64,000 nt of DNA from Rhabdornis inornatus (GCA_013397075.1 VWZS01003947.1:1363322-1427321), one strand, 5' to 3'; numbered from the stretch's first letter, positions 34,028-48,000 are shown. Translations and numbers: made by a program. The notes: generated from the sequence alone by a model not told the origin.

Positions 34028-37000
34028 GATTTCTCACTAAGCTGAAGTGGTAAGTATTGTGCTGCTAAGACTTCTGCTTTATTTTTAATGAATTAAAATT
34101 TGTTTCAGTCACGTGGTCTTAATATATTGTTCATGAATTCCAAATTTTTGCAGTAATTTGTCTCAAAGCTTTTTGTCTCAACTTCAAATCCATTATCTGT
34201 GCAGCTTATTGTGATCTATGATCTTTACTGATTGACTTTTAGTTAAGTAAAGGTGAAATGCACATCTCTATGTATGTACCTGATACATAGATGGCTTCTG
34301 TTTTCAATCTTGAAAATAGTTGTGCCCATATTCAAATTCAAACATTAATAAAACCACTGAAATAATGTTAGGAAGAAATAGGCTTTGCACTTGACTTTTT
34401 GGAATCTTCCTCATCCTTTGAGGCAGATTTTGTGCTAATTCTCTAGAAAATGAGAATCACAACGCCTGCAGAAACACTAAGTTGGTTCCCAGAAACAGTA
34501 TGTTACTGTGTACAATTTCTAATCAGCCTGACTTCCCAAGTCTAACTGATAACTTCCAAAGATGAATAATTAGCCAGACTGCAGCAGTGCTCTGGTGCAA
34601 TGGTAGTGTCCTATTCTGGTACTAGCTTGTGCAAAGCCTGCTCAGTAATGTGTTTGGATTGCTCCTCTTTATCATGTACACGTGCTCTTAAAAGGCAGGT
34701 ATAGCCCAGAGCTGCTGTGCTAACACCTGTCCTTTTTTACACAATATTTCAGAACAGCTTCTCAATCAGTTCTGGAGGCTGAGAAGTTACTCAGAATCTC
34801 TGGAACATCCTCCAGCCCCCGATGCTTGCTTTAACTTAGGGTTTGTAGAGGTGTTTTTTACGAGAGCTGCCTGGAAAGAAGGAATCCTGTTTGTCCTGGG
34901 AAAACCTCTCATTGCTAGAATTAGGCTTTTAAAGCATTACTAAGTAGCTAAATATTGTATCACTGTACCCACGATACAGGCTGCAGTTTCCTTCTCCTAA
35001 AATGTCTACAAATCACCAGAAAACATTTGCTTTTGTTACATTGCTCTAAATAGAAAACAAATTCTGACATGTTGAGAATGTTGGCATTGCACATTTTGCA
35101 GAAATAGGAGTAATTAATTAATTCTTAAATTAGAGCTAAGTAAAAGAGAGTTCATGTATCAATCAACGAACCATAAGTATAAATATATCTATATATATTT
35201 ATATAATGCATTGAAATTCTCTTGATATTTAATGCAAGAAAAGGCCAGGATTTAAATTTGAGTGCCTATTAAGTGCCTGACTTCCAAAAGCTTCTGACTC
35301 CATAGATTTAGAACTTAGGATCAATTTTCCAGTAGATTAATTTTCAATACTTTATTGGGGCTTCTAAAGTTGGAAATTGTAGTTCTAAAGTTGTTTTTCT
35401 AGGGTTCATTTTTAGATGTCTAAACTGAAACAATTGCAAATCTGAATTTTCCTGAAATCATCAGGAAGTGAAAAATCCTGGCAACAAATTTTAAATTCAC
35501 ATCAGGACTCTTGCCTCTAGTGTCCATTAAAGGTTCAGTGTACATTTGTTTCTCAAAGTGACCCTCTTAAAAAAAAATAAAGTGCCATACCAGGCATCCA
35601 AGACAAAATTGTTATATGCATTTATAAACCTTGATTAGGACACAGTGCAGTATGGATTACTGTGTGATTAAAAACTATCAAAATACCTCTTTATAAAATT
35701 ATTATATGTGCAGCAAGTTATAGGTATTAATTTACAAGAGATACAATGGAAGCATATAAAATGAACAAATTATTTTAATTTTTACTTAATTGTGTTTTGA
35801 ACACGTGTTATTTCATTATATCATCCAATTATATTTTGTAAAGAATTGTCTAAAGATATGTGACACACTGGTAGCTGAGCAAAAGGCTGATTGAGCCTTC
35901 CAGCATTTAATGGACATTGTTTTTTCCCAATCCTGAAAGCCATGTAAGCTGAGTGAATTCAAACATATAAGTAAACTATGAAAATTATTAATAAATATTT
36001 CTGCTTGATTACCTGCATCCTCGATGTATGTTCTGCTTGCTGAATATTTCCAGTAATTAATACAACTTACCAACTGAGTTAATGTGCCAGACTTCAACTG
36101 AACTGTGCCCACATATAGAATTTCATCTTCAGAATCTAAAATGTAAAGGGTTCATGACCGTTACCTTGCTAAAAACATACACAAAAGTCACCACAGCATG
36201 TGGCACATTTACGCATTTTGTGGATCCCCATGGACCCAAAAGCTTTTCTTTGTGTTATGTGAGTTCCTTTAATATTTTGCTCCAGAAGTTACATTCACCT
36301 GTGCGCTTCACTGCTTATTTTGATATTCTAATGTTAATATTATTGTAGTACAATAATTTCATATCATTCTGACAAAATTTACATGTTCCTTTCATGTGGG
36401 AAATAGCACTAAACCTAAATTGTGATGCAAAGGAACATTACCTGAAAGGTGACTTGGGATTCAGAAGATGATTGGATTTAAGTAATTTTTGTTTCATGAT
36501 ATAGAGACTTAGCAGTATTTATTATTTTGAGTTTTTATCCCACCTCATAAAAATTATTTCTAAGCAAAAAGCGAGAGGAAAATTTAAAAATTCATGCCCT
36601 CAGAGGGGAATTTAATTCAAGTGGCTTTCAAAACATTTGCTTTCTATCAGTAGCTTTGTAACACTTTGGTGGAAAAATAATCTTTGACAGGGATTTAACA
36701 CCTGTCCTTTTCTAGTTGCTGAGGAAATTCCCTGTTACCACGATATGGTTCATCCATAAATGAGCTTTTTTACCCTCAGCTGCCTACCTCACCTTTCCTA
36801 GCATCTCAGTTTGTAATTTCCGTGCAGAGCTGTGCTGTAAACACCCCCCGAATGGTTGTTTCTGTGCCCGTGTGGGCGCGGTGCCCGCTGAGGAGGGGGC
36901 GAGCCGGGACCCCGCCGCTCCCGGCCGTGACTCAGCGCTCTGGGGAGGCCTCGCAGCCGCCCGGGACACGGAGCCCCGGGGCCTCGTTAATGAGTAACAA

Positions 37001-37124
37001 CGCGGGGCCGCTCCGGGCGCGGCACCTTCGCCCCGCGGCCGCTCGGGGCTCCGGGGCAGCGCCGGCCGCTCCCGTCCCGGCCCCGCCGCTCCAGCCGGAC
37101 CCGCCCCTCTCCCAGTCTCCTCCG

Positions 37125-37295
37125 CGGCTCCCACTCCCGAGCCAGGCGGAGCTGGAGCTGGAAGCGACGTCGTTCTTCGCCGCCGCCTTTCCCCAGTGAC
37201 CGAGGGCAGCGGCGCTGCCTGGGGGGGCCCTGTTCTCCGGCCGCCGCCCGACGCCTCATCCCCGCCTCTGCCGGAGCCGGCGCTGCCCGCGGAGC
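37125..37295 (+). repeat. 171-bp exact duplicate, copy 1 (contig-end overlap)
   Basis: Identical to 38087-38257. This copy stops at the N at 37296 and the other begins right after the N at 38086, which is the pattern of two contig ends that should have been merged. Confidence 0.95.
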
Positions 37296-37566
37296 NGGCT
37301 CGGGCAGCGGCCCGCACCGGGCAGCCTCGGGGCGGCGGCAGAGCTGCTGCTCCCCCGAAAACCGCCGGGCTGCTCTGACGAGCAAAGCGTTCTCAGCTGC
37401 CGGCCCTAACTAGAAGCAGCTACTATATAGCTTTGTCTGTAGAAGTACCGGAGAATACTGGGTAGCGCTGCATTGTGTTTGTTTTAAATACGAAGAATTG
37501 GCAGCAACGAGACAGGCAGTTTGTCTCGCGTTAGTGCTTTCCTTAAAGCTCCCCTCTTCCCTCCGA

Positions 37567-38085
37567 AGGCTCTGTGGCTGTGCCGAGGACGGCGGAGGAG
37601 GAAGGGGCTTGTCCCGGGGGAGTGCCGGAGCGAGGCACAGCGATGTCTGCTCGCAGTGCTGGGCTGCTGTATCTCTTCTGTCAGGTTTCCTGCTGTTGCT
37701 GCTCTGGCAGGAGCTATTCCCGCTCATCGTGGGAACGCTTAGGCTTAAAAAAGAATAGTACTAAGGACGGTTTAATGTCGCCGCTTTAAATGCCGCCTGC
37801 CCGTCATTTATTTGCTTTTAAAGACTGTGAAGCAGAGACTTTAGTGCTAAGAAAAACGAAAAATTACAGCAAGCTAAACGTTGCAGCTTGAAGTCTGGTC
37901 CAGGAACTCTTAATCTGGAGCTATCACTATAGGTTGTTTGTTTGTTTTTTTGGGGTGGGGGGGGTGTGTGGCGTTGAATGAAATACCTTCATCAGTATTT
38001 TGTAGCGCAGGGCTGTTAGTCTGTAGAGGAGCAAAGATCTGCTCCACACCGAGACAAGTGGCTGCCCGAGGAGCCGGGGCAGCCG
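37567..38085 (+). repeat. 519-bp exact duplicate, copy 1 (contig-end overlap)
   Basis: Identical to 38517-39035. This copy ends at the N at 38086; its partner begins immediately after the N at 38516. Confidence 0.95.
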
Positions 38086-38086
38086 N

Positions 38087-38257
38087 CGGCTCCCACTCCC
38101 GAGCCAGGCGGAGCTGGAGCTGGAAGCGACGTCGTTCTTCGCCGCCGCCTTTCCCCAGTGACCGAGGGCAGCGGCGCTGCCTGGGGGGGCCCTGTTCTCC
38201 GGCCGCCGCCCGACGCCTCATCCCCGCCTCTGCCGGAGCCGGCGCTGCCCGCGGAGC
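38087..38257 (+). repeat. 171-bp exact duplicate, copy 2
   Basis: Second copy of 37125-37295. It continues uninterrupted into the FNBP1L start codon at 38262, so this is the copy attached to real downstream sequence. Confidence 0.95.
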
Positions 38258-38261
38258 AGCC

Positions 38262-38285
38262 ATGAGCTGGGGCACGGAGCTGTGG
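38262..38285 (+). CDS. FNBP1L: FNBP1L (Toca-1) coding exon 1, partial gene
   Basis: ATG in good context (gcagccATGA) encodes MSWGTELW, the invariant N-terminus of FNBP1L and FNBP1, directly followed by donor gtgagt at 38286. Position downstream of DR1 on the same strand selects FNBP1L over FNBP1. The full protein has an F-BAR membrane-curving domain, a Cdc42-binding HR1 domain and an SH3 domain, and links Cdc42 to N-WASP/Arp2/3 actin assembly in endocytosis and filopodia. Only these eight residues are visible here. The remaining exons must lie beyond 64000, or are too short or divergent for me to see. Confidence 0.88.
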
Positions 38286-38516
38286 GTGAGTCCCGGCTCG
38301 CCTCCCATTGTGTCTGAGATTCGCCCCCTTCCCTTGTCTGCTCGGGCAGCTGCCCCGGGGAGGCGCGGAGCGGCCGGAGCCGAGGCGTTGTGCTTTGTTC
38401 GGCGGGCAGTGGCTGCGGCGGGCGGGGCGGGCCGGGGGTCCGGCTCTGGCGGAGGGAGGGCGGCGGCGCTGGGCCGGGGGCCGTGGCGGGGCGGGAGCGC
38501 CGCGTCCGGGGCGCCN

Positions 38517-39035
38517 AGGCTCTGTGGCTGTGCCGAGGACGGCGGAGGAGGAAGGGGCTTGTCCCGGGGGAGTGCCGGAGCGAGGCACAGCGATGTCTGC
38601 TCGCAGTGCTGGGCTGCTGTATCTCTTCTGTCAGGTTTCCTGCTGTTGCTGCTCTGGCAGGAGCTATTCCCGCTCATCGTGGGAACGCTTAGGCTTAAAA
38701 AAGAATAGTACTAAGGACGGTTTAATGTCGCCGCTTTAAATGCCGCCTGCCCGTCATTTATTTGCTTTTAAAGACTGTGAAGCAGAGACTTTAGTGCTAA
38801 GAAAAACGAAAAATTACAGCAAGCTAAACGTTGCAGCTTGAAGTCTGGTCCAGGAACTCTTAATCTGGAGCTATCACTATAGGTTGTTTGTTTGTTTTTT
38901 TGGGGTGGGGGGGGTGTGTGGCGTTGAATGAAATACCTTCATCAGTATTTTGTAGCGCAGGGCTGTTAGTCTGTAGAGGAGCAAAGATCTGCTCCACACC
39001 GAGACAAGTGGCTGCCCGAGGAGCCGGGGCAGCCG
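38517..39035 (+). repeat. 519-bp exact duplicate, copy 2
   Basis: Second copy of 37567-38085. It continues into the body of FNBP1L intron 1. Confidence 0.95.
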
Positions 39036-42000
39036 TGCCGGGGTGGCAGGGTGGGGCGCGGGGCTGGGAGTGCCAGCGGAGCTCCTGAGCCACCTGAATT
39101 AACTTGTGTCTAATTATGCAAGATGAGGATGTAATAGCATCACGTGTACTACGTGGAGAAGCCTGATTTAAAGGTATTCAAGGGTTACTTCAGTGTTTTG
39201 CATAGTGCCTTGTGCTTTGCTAGGATTTGTAGGCATGATGAGAATTCAAACAAAATACACCTTTTAAGTACCGATAGCACTGCTGTAGCAGGCCTGAAGT
39301 CTAAAATGTTGTGACATTGGTGGTAAGGAGTGAGTAAAAGCTGTGATTTATACTGGTCACACAAGCCTGTGTATGTAGCTCATGCCTGTATGCACTTCAG
39401 GTGGGAGGTGAGTGTCACTTGAGGAGAGTGGGGGTGGGCACTGACTGTAAGCACTCGGATATGTATTGCTTTAGAAAACAATACTTTAAAACAACTCTTT
39501 AAAAAAGACTTTTAGCTTACTCTTAGCTGCTCATTTTTATAGCCTCTTAGTTGTTTCTTTTTTTGTTCAGCTTGTAAATGACAGTTGAAGGTTTTATATT
39601 CTGTCTTGTGTTCAGTTTTGTATGAAAGTCCTTGTCTTTGCCCTGCGTTTAAGAAACATTCAAAAAGATGGAATTTGACCTCAAATTTCCTATTAATGAT
39701 AGGCATTTAACTCACGGTGTTGTGAAACTAGCTGAAGTTTATTTCGACCGACTATATTTCTTTTCTCCTCAAATGCATTAGTTGGAAGAATAATGCCAGA
39801 ATTTTAATCTAAAAGCTTTACTGCAATACTTTTGCAGTGAATTTTAGCAAAATTTAATGTATTTTTTGCTTGATATCTGGAGATGACCTGCAACTCTACA
39901 CTGAAGTAACTTCATCCATGAAATGGTCTGTTTGTAACTATATAACTGGACTTTGACGATGCAAATTTTTACATTACAGAGTACCTTTTAAATTTTTTTA
40001 AATTGAATCTAATCATACTTTTAAAAATCTACTATGTTTATAAACCAAACTGGTTTCTTAGTTGGAAGAATATTCAGTGCTTCACTTACTGTAAAAAGTA
40101 TTAAACCTTAATTGTTTTAAGAACTTGTGCTGGGCAAGTAAAGATTGCTTTTGAAGATCTGGCACAAAATCAAATTCATTAAGAATTATCTTAAATCTAG
40201 GTTAAAAACACAAGGAAAAACAATATTGTTGGTCTTCAAAGACACGGCTTTGAACAAGATAAAAAACTCTTAGACATGTTTGTGTTCTGGTGTAGCAATT
40301 CCTTCATCATTCCCTGTTGTTAGCATCAGTGGAGCTTCAGGAGGCAGCTGGAGCTGCTCTGTGTTTGCTGATGGCAGCAGGGACATGACATGTTCAGTCC
40401 CTGTCTGCAGAACAAAGCTCTTCTGCTCAGCTTTTCTGGACACCTCATTGGGCCTAGAGCTCTCCTTCATTAGTGCTTGCACCTCATAAAGTGGAATTTT
40501 TCGGGATTAGGACTGGTATCTAAGCACAGTCAAAACAGTTGCATTTATGTATGTATGCTTCGCTAATTCATTGAAACAAATTTGATGATTCTATATCAGG
40601 CTTTTTTAACATCTCCTTAACTCTGCCTTCTTAAGTTGTATCTCTTCGTGCTGTTTTTTGATATTTTATCCTAATTCACAGTTCTGAGGTATTTTTTTAG
40701 CTGCTCTGGAGTTTTACATTATATGCTGTTTTGGATAAAGTAAAAAAACTGGGCATAGATGAATATAGAGACAAATAAGGAGCCAGAAGAGAAATTAGAG
40801 GATAAGGAAAGCAACTCATGCCTGGTATTTATGTGGTAATTATTAAATACAGCAATTCTGTTACTGAAATGATACATATGCTAATTAAATGGTTATATCA
40901 GGGACAGGACAAAGGAAAGATTTTCTTTGATTGGCCAGTATTTTCCAATTCTTTAAATTTGATAGTTGTTTATTTGTTTTTCAAGCAATTTTTTAAAATA
41001 AGTACACCACCATTCTCTGAAGTGTTGTGTGCGTTGTACGAAATGTGTATGTCTTGATTAGACTAAACCACTTGATGCTTTTCAGTGTGTCTCAGCTAAA
41101 AAGCATGCTCCTTGTTGTGTCTCTTTTGATAGCATTGTATGCAATAATGTAAATTAATAATAACAAAATAAATGTCAAATCATATAAGCCATCCTGTGAT
41201 TAGAACTGTTTCATTCCACAACATTTTCTGTGCTGTGGGAAATATGCTCCCCTTTTCTGCTTTCTTATTACAATAGAAAATTCTGATTATGCTTTGGAAG
41301 TAATATTCTACAGTATTTTTTTTTTTTTTCGTCTGTGTGTATATCTTTGTGGTCACTCTGCAGCATATTCCATATGGTATGACCATACAGAACCTAAGAT
41401 ACTTTGGTGAACTGCTTTGCATAATATTCTCTTAAGGGTTAGAACTGAGTAGTGAGAACTGGCAAGTCTTGTCTAATTCAGTTGAAATATGTTTTCTGAG
41501 AATTTGGCTGTTGGGTGCCAAATTTTCCTATCTCTAGTATATAATTTCTTCATAGGTGACACTTGTAAAGCAGTAATCATCCAAAGGAAGGTGGCACATA
41601 ATCACAAAGTAGCATTGCTGCACTTCATAGTAATAGAAAATTGCTGCTGTTTATTTAAATACAGATACTTTACAGAATTAACTTTTTGGAGTTTGTCATG
41701 CTCTTTTCAAATACTGCACAATTATGTTCACCTCATGAACAGTGGGAGGCTTTGTACATTGAAGTTGTGGTTAGATTTGCATTTTTGCTTTATAAAGTGC
41801 CCTGACTTCTATTGAACTGTGCTGCAATATCCAAAGTAAGAATAGATAGATGAGACTAAAATTGGAGTGGGGTATAGTAACTTTAAATATTTGGAAATAA
41901 AAATGATAGATTCTGATATGTTTAGGAATCTTTTCAGCATGAGCATCTGTTCAGTGTGTATGTTTCTGTACATCTGGAGTTCCTTTAGTAGTGGGCATAA

Positions 42001-45000
42001 AGTGTACAAATAGCATGAACATAGAATATTTTAAAAATATGTCTGGTTATTGTCATCTTGGGTTATTGTGCTGTTAAATCAAGTAAGTAGTGAGTTTGCT
42101 TTGAGGCTTACTAAGCTTTGGAGGCTGGAGTGTAGCTGATAACAAAGTCCTTGGTGTAATGAGAGAAGACAGTGTGATTGGCACTCTAAAGTGGATTCTT
42201 TGGAAATTAATTAAAGACTTTGTGCTGTCTCTTTAAAAAAAAACACCAACCAGGAAGGATGTTTTTTGACTTTGGATGCACGTTCTGTTGTTCCAACCCC
42301 TGTGAACTCCTTAATAGCAGTTGGCAGAAAAAGAGTTTGAATACCATGTCAGAACATTTTCAGTCTGTAGAACCAGTCTAGCCATCTGTTTCTCACCTCT
42401 TGATAAATATTTAAAACAGAAATTTTGCTGAGGGCTTTTTGTGTTGAGATTCCTTGATTAAAAAGAAATGGCTATAGAAGATTTAATGATACTATTGTTG
42501 TGAGCTCCTTGGGGCCAGAAGCACACCATCTTCTGTAATTAAGAAACCACTGGCACTGTAGAGTAGTATTTTAGAAATTAGTTATGTTGGACCAAAGAGA
42601 GATCAAAGTATGTTTGGTGATGTGCTCTTTTTAATCTTTCCTTAAACAAAATTTATTCTGTGCCTAAACCCAAGTTCTGTTTTAAAAAATATTAAATAAC
42701 TTTGTTGCATCAGTAATTTTTCAAGAGCTGTTAAAAATATTCTTATGCTTTCAGTCCCACTTTCAGACTTTGTTTCCTTCTTGCTTTAAAATCTTAGTCT
42801 TTTTTTGTAGGAGATAGATCATGTGGTGATGTTGTCCAGTCTTAAAAGTTGTCAAGTGGAATTACATATGGAAAACATCCGCAGAATGTAATACGGAAGA
42901 GCTTCAAAAAGTAGCTATTATGTAGCATACTTCTGTTGTAGTAATTTATTGTATTTTTGTTCACTAGATAAGAAATTTTATTTTTTAGCTAAATAAAAGT
43001 TTTTTTCCAAACAAAAAAAAAGTTTTTTCTCTCGAAACAGAAACCTTTCTTGACTGTTAATGTGAATGTGGTTATGTAGTTACTGGCGTTGTTAATACAG
43101 ATAAAAAACCACTGTAAATAATTCTAAATATCAAGCCATATCCCATATGGAAGTTTATGGAAGTTCTTACGTGCTTTTGAATCTTAATATTTTGTGAACT
43201 TAATTTCCAGTGTGCTAACATATACTCTGTTAAAGATAATACTCCATTTAAAAGGGGGATGTTTGAGAGATGGAACATGGATTTTTTTTTTTTTTTGTCC
43301 CCTGATTTCTCTGTCAACTTCACCCAAAGATTGCAAGCAGTACTCTGTATAGATTCTCTCTTCAGTCAGTACTCTTGCTGTTGTGGTCTGCAGATGTGTG
43401 CAAGGAATATGTCTTGTGGCTAAAGTATAAGATTGCAGTGTTTTCCAGATGCATGGGATGGTTACACATCCCTCTGTTTTGGGTGACAGGCTCCATAAGA
43501 TGCCTCATGGCTGTGAGGTTCCAGTCTTTCACAAGCAGTGTTGTGCAGCTTACCTCATCCTTGTGAAGACCTCTGAGATTTCCAACTAGAAAGTTATGTA
43601 AGGATCAAATACTTGGTTATTCAAAGTGTAGTTACTTTAGGCTTTGGTGTGAAAACAATTGTACCGAGTTGTAGTTGGAAATGTTTGTCTGCATTTTTCC
43701 AGCAATTGTCTGGTTCATAAACATCTGACCTTTTTTCTGGTTTTTCCAGGAAGGGGTGTGTCATTGTCATGAGACTTTATCAGTTTGGGTTTGATGTTGA
43801 ACATAATTTAATTTAAGAATGCATACACGTGTCTTTGACTATCTATTTAGAAAGTGTTTTTTTGAAAACATTATCATCTGATATCTATTAAAAAGGCATC
43901 TGTTTTTATTTATGGCCCCACTTGTTTACGTACTTGGAAGTGTGTATGCTTTTCAATGAAGTTTATACAAACATACATGAGACTTTACTAATCTGGAAAT
44001 TCTGAACACTGGAAAAGTGTTGCTGTCTTGTAAAAAATGTGTGCAGTATCCTTGCTCATAGTATGAAATCTGAGAGTTACTTATATCAAGATTCTAAATG
44101 CTGCAGCTGTCATTTGATTTCCTGAGTGAGAATAGTAAAAAGGTTGTTGAAGATTGCAGGATGTTTTATCTCAGCCAAGTTGAGGATTTCTTTAAAGTGT
44201 GTATCTATCAAAATAATGATTCTCTGGAATGGCAAATCCCTCAGAATTTGGGATGGAGAAAAGCAAGGGAAAAGTCTGTTGCCTGTGCTCATGAGCTGAG
44301 GGTTGCCCGGGTAGGTGTGATTTGTCCTTTCAGCTGTTTACAGGTAAATGCTGGAAGACAGAAAGTTTGTTGTTATTGCTTTTGTAGGGTAGTCACTGAT
44401 GCTGTAAACCTACTGAAATAAGTCTAATATCTAAAAGTTAATTAGTGTTGTATTTAAATTAGTTCTTATACTGGATTGATCTGGGTGAGACCCTCATTTG
44501 TTAATATATTATTTTTAAATACTTCACTCCTTACATTTGCAGAGCACTTTTTAGTGTTCTTGGTAAAGGCAGTAACTGAGTAACAGAGGATGTTGTATTT
44601 TTTTGTGGAGGGGAAGTTATTTAACATAAGGCAGATTAAGTTTTCATTGTTCATGCAACACATGTGCATACTTTTTAAAGAACTTGAATTCTTTTTGGTA
44701 GAGAGAAGAACTCCCTGAAGTCCAGATATGTTCAGCTTTTTCCTTGTAATGGTGAACAAACTGTTCAGTGAAAGCTGAAATTCCAGTCAGATTGTTTCAT
44801 TTTGCCCCTTGTGAGTTTACGTACCCCAGTCCCAGTGCTCTCTTGGCAGAAAGTTTACAGGCTTGTCTTCAGATGTATGTCAGTGCTTCAGCTGGATGGG
44901 AAAAGAAGGAAAAAAAAGTATTATACTAATAAAGGCCTTCTGGTTTTCATTAAAATGCAGACCCTCTACACTGACTTTGTTTATGGAATTATCTGCAATA

Positions 45001-48000
45001 AATTTCTGTGTTGCTGGGTTTTTTTTCAGCTGCAAGTTCTAGTGTAGGAGGAGAGTGGTAGGAGTATTACATTTCCTGCTAGGTGACTAGAACCAGAAAG
45101 GGCTTAATTTTAGGTGTACTGAATTTTCTGAAAATTTCTAGTCTATGGAAATGTAAAATAGTTACATGTAAGATTCATGAATACCTTTCCTTTGATTTTT
45201 TTTTTTTAAAGTCAGAACTCTGCTTCTGCTTTGTCATTTACAATGAACAGGGCATTAGACTGATGAAACTGCTTTCTGGCATCGTGCTTTGTACATTTGC
45301 CTGTAGTTTTATTACTGTTTACATCTTTTGAAGAAGTGCAGTTTTACTGTGAACTAAAAAGTTAGTATTGCAGGACCTGAATTTTTCTTGGGCTCGATGT
45401 GGAACTCTTGTATCATCTTGTGCAAAAAATCTTACTTTTTGTCTCTGTTAGTTGGATTATAAAATTGGAATACACTTTGTTTGTTTTAATCAAATTAGTA
45501 TCATAGCAATATTTGTAGAATATTTGTTGTACACTCTTTGACGTGTAAGGGCATGGTAATATGGTGTTTCAAAATGTTGGAAGTAACCCTTGTACTTTTA
45601 TCCTGGTTTTGGAGGGGATAGAGTTAATTTACTATGTAGTAGATGGTACAGTTCCCATCATTTGGATACTGACAAATGTTTGTTCCAGAGGCAAATACCA
45701 TTTGAATTGCTTCTCCTTGGCTGGTACACAAGAAATAGTACAACATACTTTTTTGTAGTTCCATATTAAGTAAAAGATAATTTTTCAGCATTGTGCAATG
45801 AAATGACATCCACTAGATTTGAGTTTGGAGTTACTTAGGTCCTAAAGAACTTCCGAAATATGACAGCAATTGCACTGGAGAGTTGAGAGGCAGCCTTAAC
45901 TTTTGGCATGCTCGAGGTAACCAGATGTGAGTGCAGGTGATGAAGATGGGTGTGCCTTTTGGATCTCCATCTGCATTGTAAATCCTTTGTAAAGAGAGCA
46001 TTCGATTGCTGGATTCTTTCTCATGATGGATGCCCAGTTTGAGTGGGTGTGAAAGTTTCGCTTTGTATATTCTGGTTGGTAGAGTAATTGGAGGGTGTTT
46101 TCTTTGAACATGGGTATGCTTCTTGTACACTTTATCTTTACCTCAGATGGATTATTTCTCTCAGAGGAGGTCAATAATGTTTTACTTTTCTAATAATACC
46201 TTCAAATAAGCATTTGGTCTAGGTGGCATGGGGTTTTCTTGTGGCAGTGAATGGGAAAAAAATTGATGTGTGTGAGCCCCAGATGACACCTGTGCTCCAG
46301 TGCAGTTGGCTATCTCTACAGCAGGGGAGTACTCTGGAAGAGGAAATTGTAATATTTATAATATCCAAAACTTTTTAGTTCTTTCAATAAATGGATAAAG
46401 TGTTCCTCTTTCAGCTATCTGTTATGGCATCTAATTGTCCTGCAATTTTCCCCTGTATTTTTGTGATGTCAGTCACAATTAGAGGACTGTTTAGGGTATT
46501 TGACATTTGTAATCAGTTTGTAATCAATTTTATGTTTGTATTTATATAGGACCTAGTACCATTAGACACAGTGTCCTTGTGTTATGCTGCATTCTACACA
46601 AACTCAGTATAAAGAGCATCCCCAATCCAGTTAACTTTGGGGTCCATCAGGCGCTGGGTCGTGTAGTGGTGGTGCCAAATGAGAGTTCTGCAGACCCCAC
46701 TATTGTTCAGCACAGTGATCTCCACTGCAGCCTCTAAAGTGTTTCTTTTGGTAAGCCTTGCAAGCAAAGGTTAGCAGTGGGGTGGACTTCTGATGTTTGC
46801 AGGGGATGAGCACCCAAACAACCCAAGGAAATACTTGTTGAAAGTACAAGGGAGTGTCGGTGTCTCAAGTGAAGCCAGCGGTAATGCTTTGGTATGATGA
46901 AGTAATAAGCTGGAATCAGCCAGCAGTGCCCTTGAAGGGAGGTTAAGAAGCTACTGTTTGATGTGATAGAGAAGGAAGAGATAATGCTGGGTGAAACACA
47001 TGTGGGTGAAAGGGTAATCTCTCAGTACCAGAGAACAGGATGTGGTGTGGTTGAGAAATGAGATGGATAGAGAATACCTAAAGATTGCAGACATTGGAAT
47101 GGTTAGAAAGAGAACTGATTTAAAAAAAAAACAACAGAGAAATTGTTAGCAAGTTTTAGGATGGACATAGATTTGAGATTCAGGAAAGAAGTCAAATAAT
47201 CAGTTGAAAGAAAAGTTAAAGTTTGAGACCTTAGTGTAAAAGGCGTAAACCAGTACTGCTTTGCAGTAGCTGCAAAGATATCATGCACATTGTATGCTTT
47301 TAAATGAAATGTTTTATCTTAGTTTTTCCTGGAAAACAGTTCAAATTTGTGATTAGTAAATGGAAAACTATTTGAAGATCCACTAAGGATGATTGATAAA
47401 ACAATTTTGTTCTGTTGAGTCAAATATGGGTTCCCTCATGCACCTAATACCTACTTTATTTAGACTAATAGTGCAGGTACTTATTTTTGTATTTAATTTT
47501 ACCAATACTTGTTCATTTTATGAGCAAAGATCTCACAGGATCAGTGAAAGTCATTAATGTGCCTGAGACTAAATACTGTATTGCCAGGAAATTTTCAAAG
47601 CTGCTTGTTGATTTTGAGAAAGGGGATATTTGCAAACTAGCTCTATGTGTAGCTTATAGTTGATGCAAAACATTATTTAAATCAGCAACAATTACTGATG
47701 TTATTTTCTTTAATTTAATGGATCTTTTTTCAGCCTTATGAGTTTTGACTACTACAAACTGTGAGTTAGAAGAATGAGGATATATACTTGGATTTATGAA
47801 TGGTAAAAATTTTATTTTGAGATTATTTGTAATTTATTTAATTAAAAGCTTTATGTCAGTAACTGTGGTTTTTATTAGCTGGGAAATTGGCTAAACTGCA
47901 GATGATGACATTTGAGATCTGGGCAATATGGTCAGATTTGTTTGGAGGAGGGCAAGAAAAGGATGAACTTGTCTTGAAAAGTTCTCCAGCATGTTGTAAT

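Larger units (their letters stand above)
31376..36840. other. Intergenic DNA upstream of FNBP1L
   Basis: AT-rich and without a recognised gene. It holds a poly-C run with an assembly N (33151-33167) and a full palindromic CRE octamer at 34020-34027. No transposon was recognised. Confidence 0.6.
36840..38261 (+). promoter_or_regulatory. FNBP1L: CpG-island promoter and 5' UTR of FNBP1L, mis-scaffolded
   Basis: GC-rich, CpG-dense sequence at 36840-37295 and again at 38087-38261 belongs to one island. The intervening piece 37297-38085 is displaced by an assembly error (see the duplicated blocks). In the corrected order, 36840-37295 runs directly into exon 1 through the 171-bp overlap. No TATA box is evident. 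The exact transcription start cannot be read from the sequence. Confidence 0.65.

Noticed and set aside
37910..38739. Open frames of about 250 codons across the FNBP1L CpG island
   Set aside because: They run through N joins and mis-ordered contigs and arise from GC-rich composition.
39365..39430. Stretch gctcatgcctgtatgc followed by a cttgagga-type motif resembling a primate Alu
   Set aside because: The resemblance is limited to short words, the rest does not align with an Alu, and the window is avian.
45831..46174. Two overlapping minus-strand frames of 92 and 99 codons
   Set aside because: They overlap in different frames, show no domain and no splice context, and lie in intron 1 of FNBP1L.
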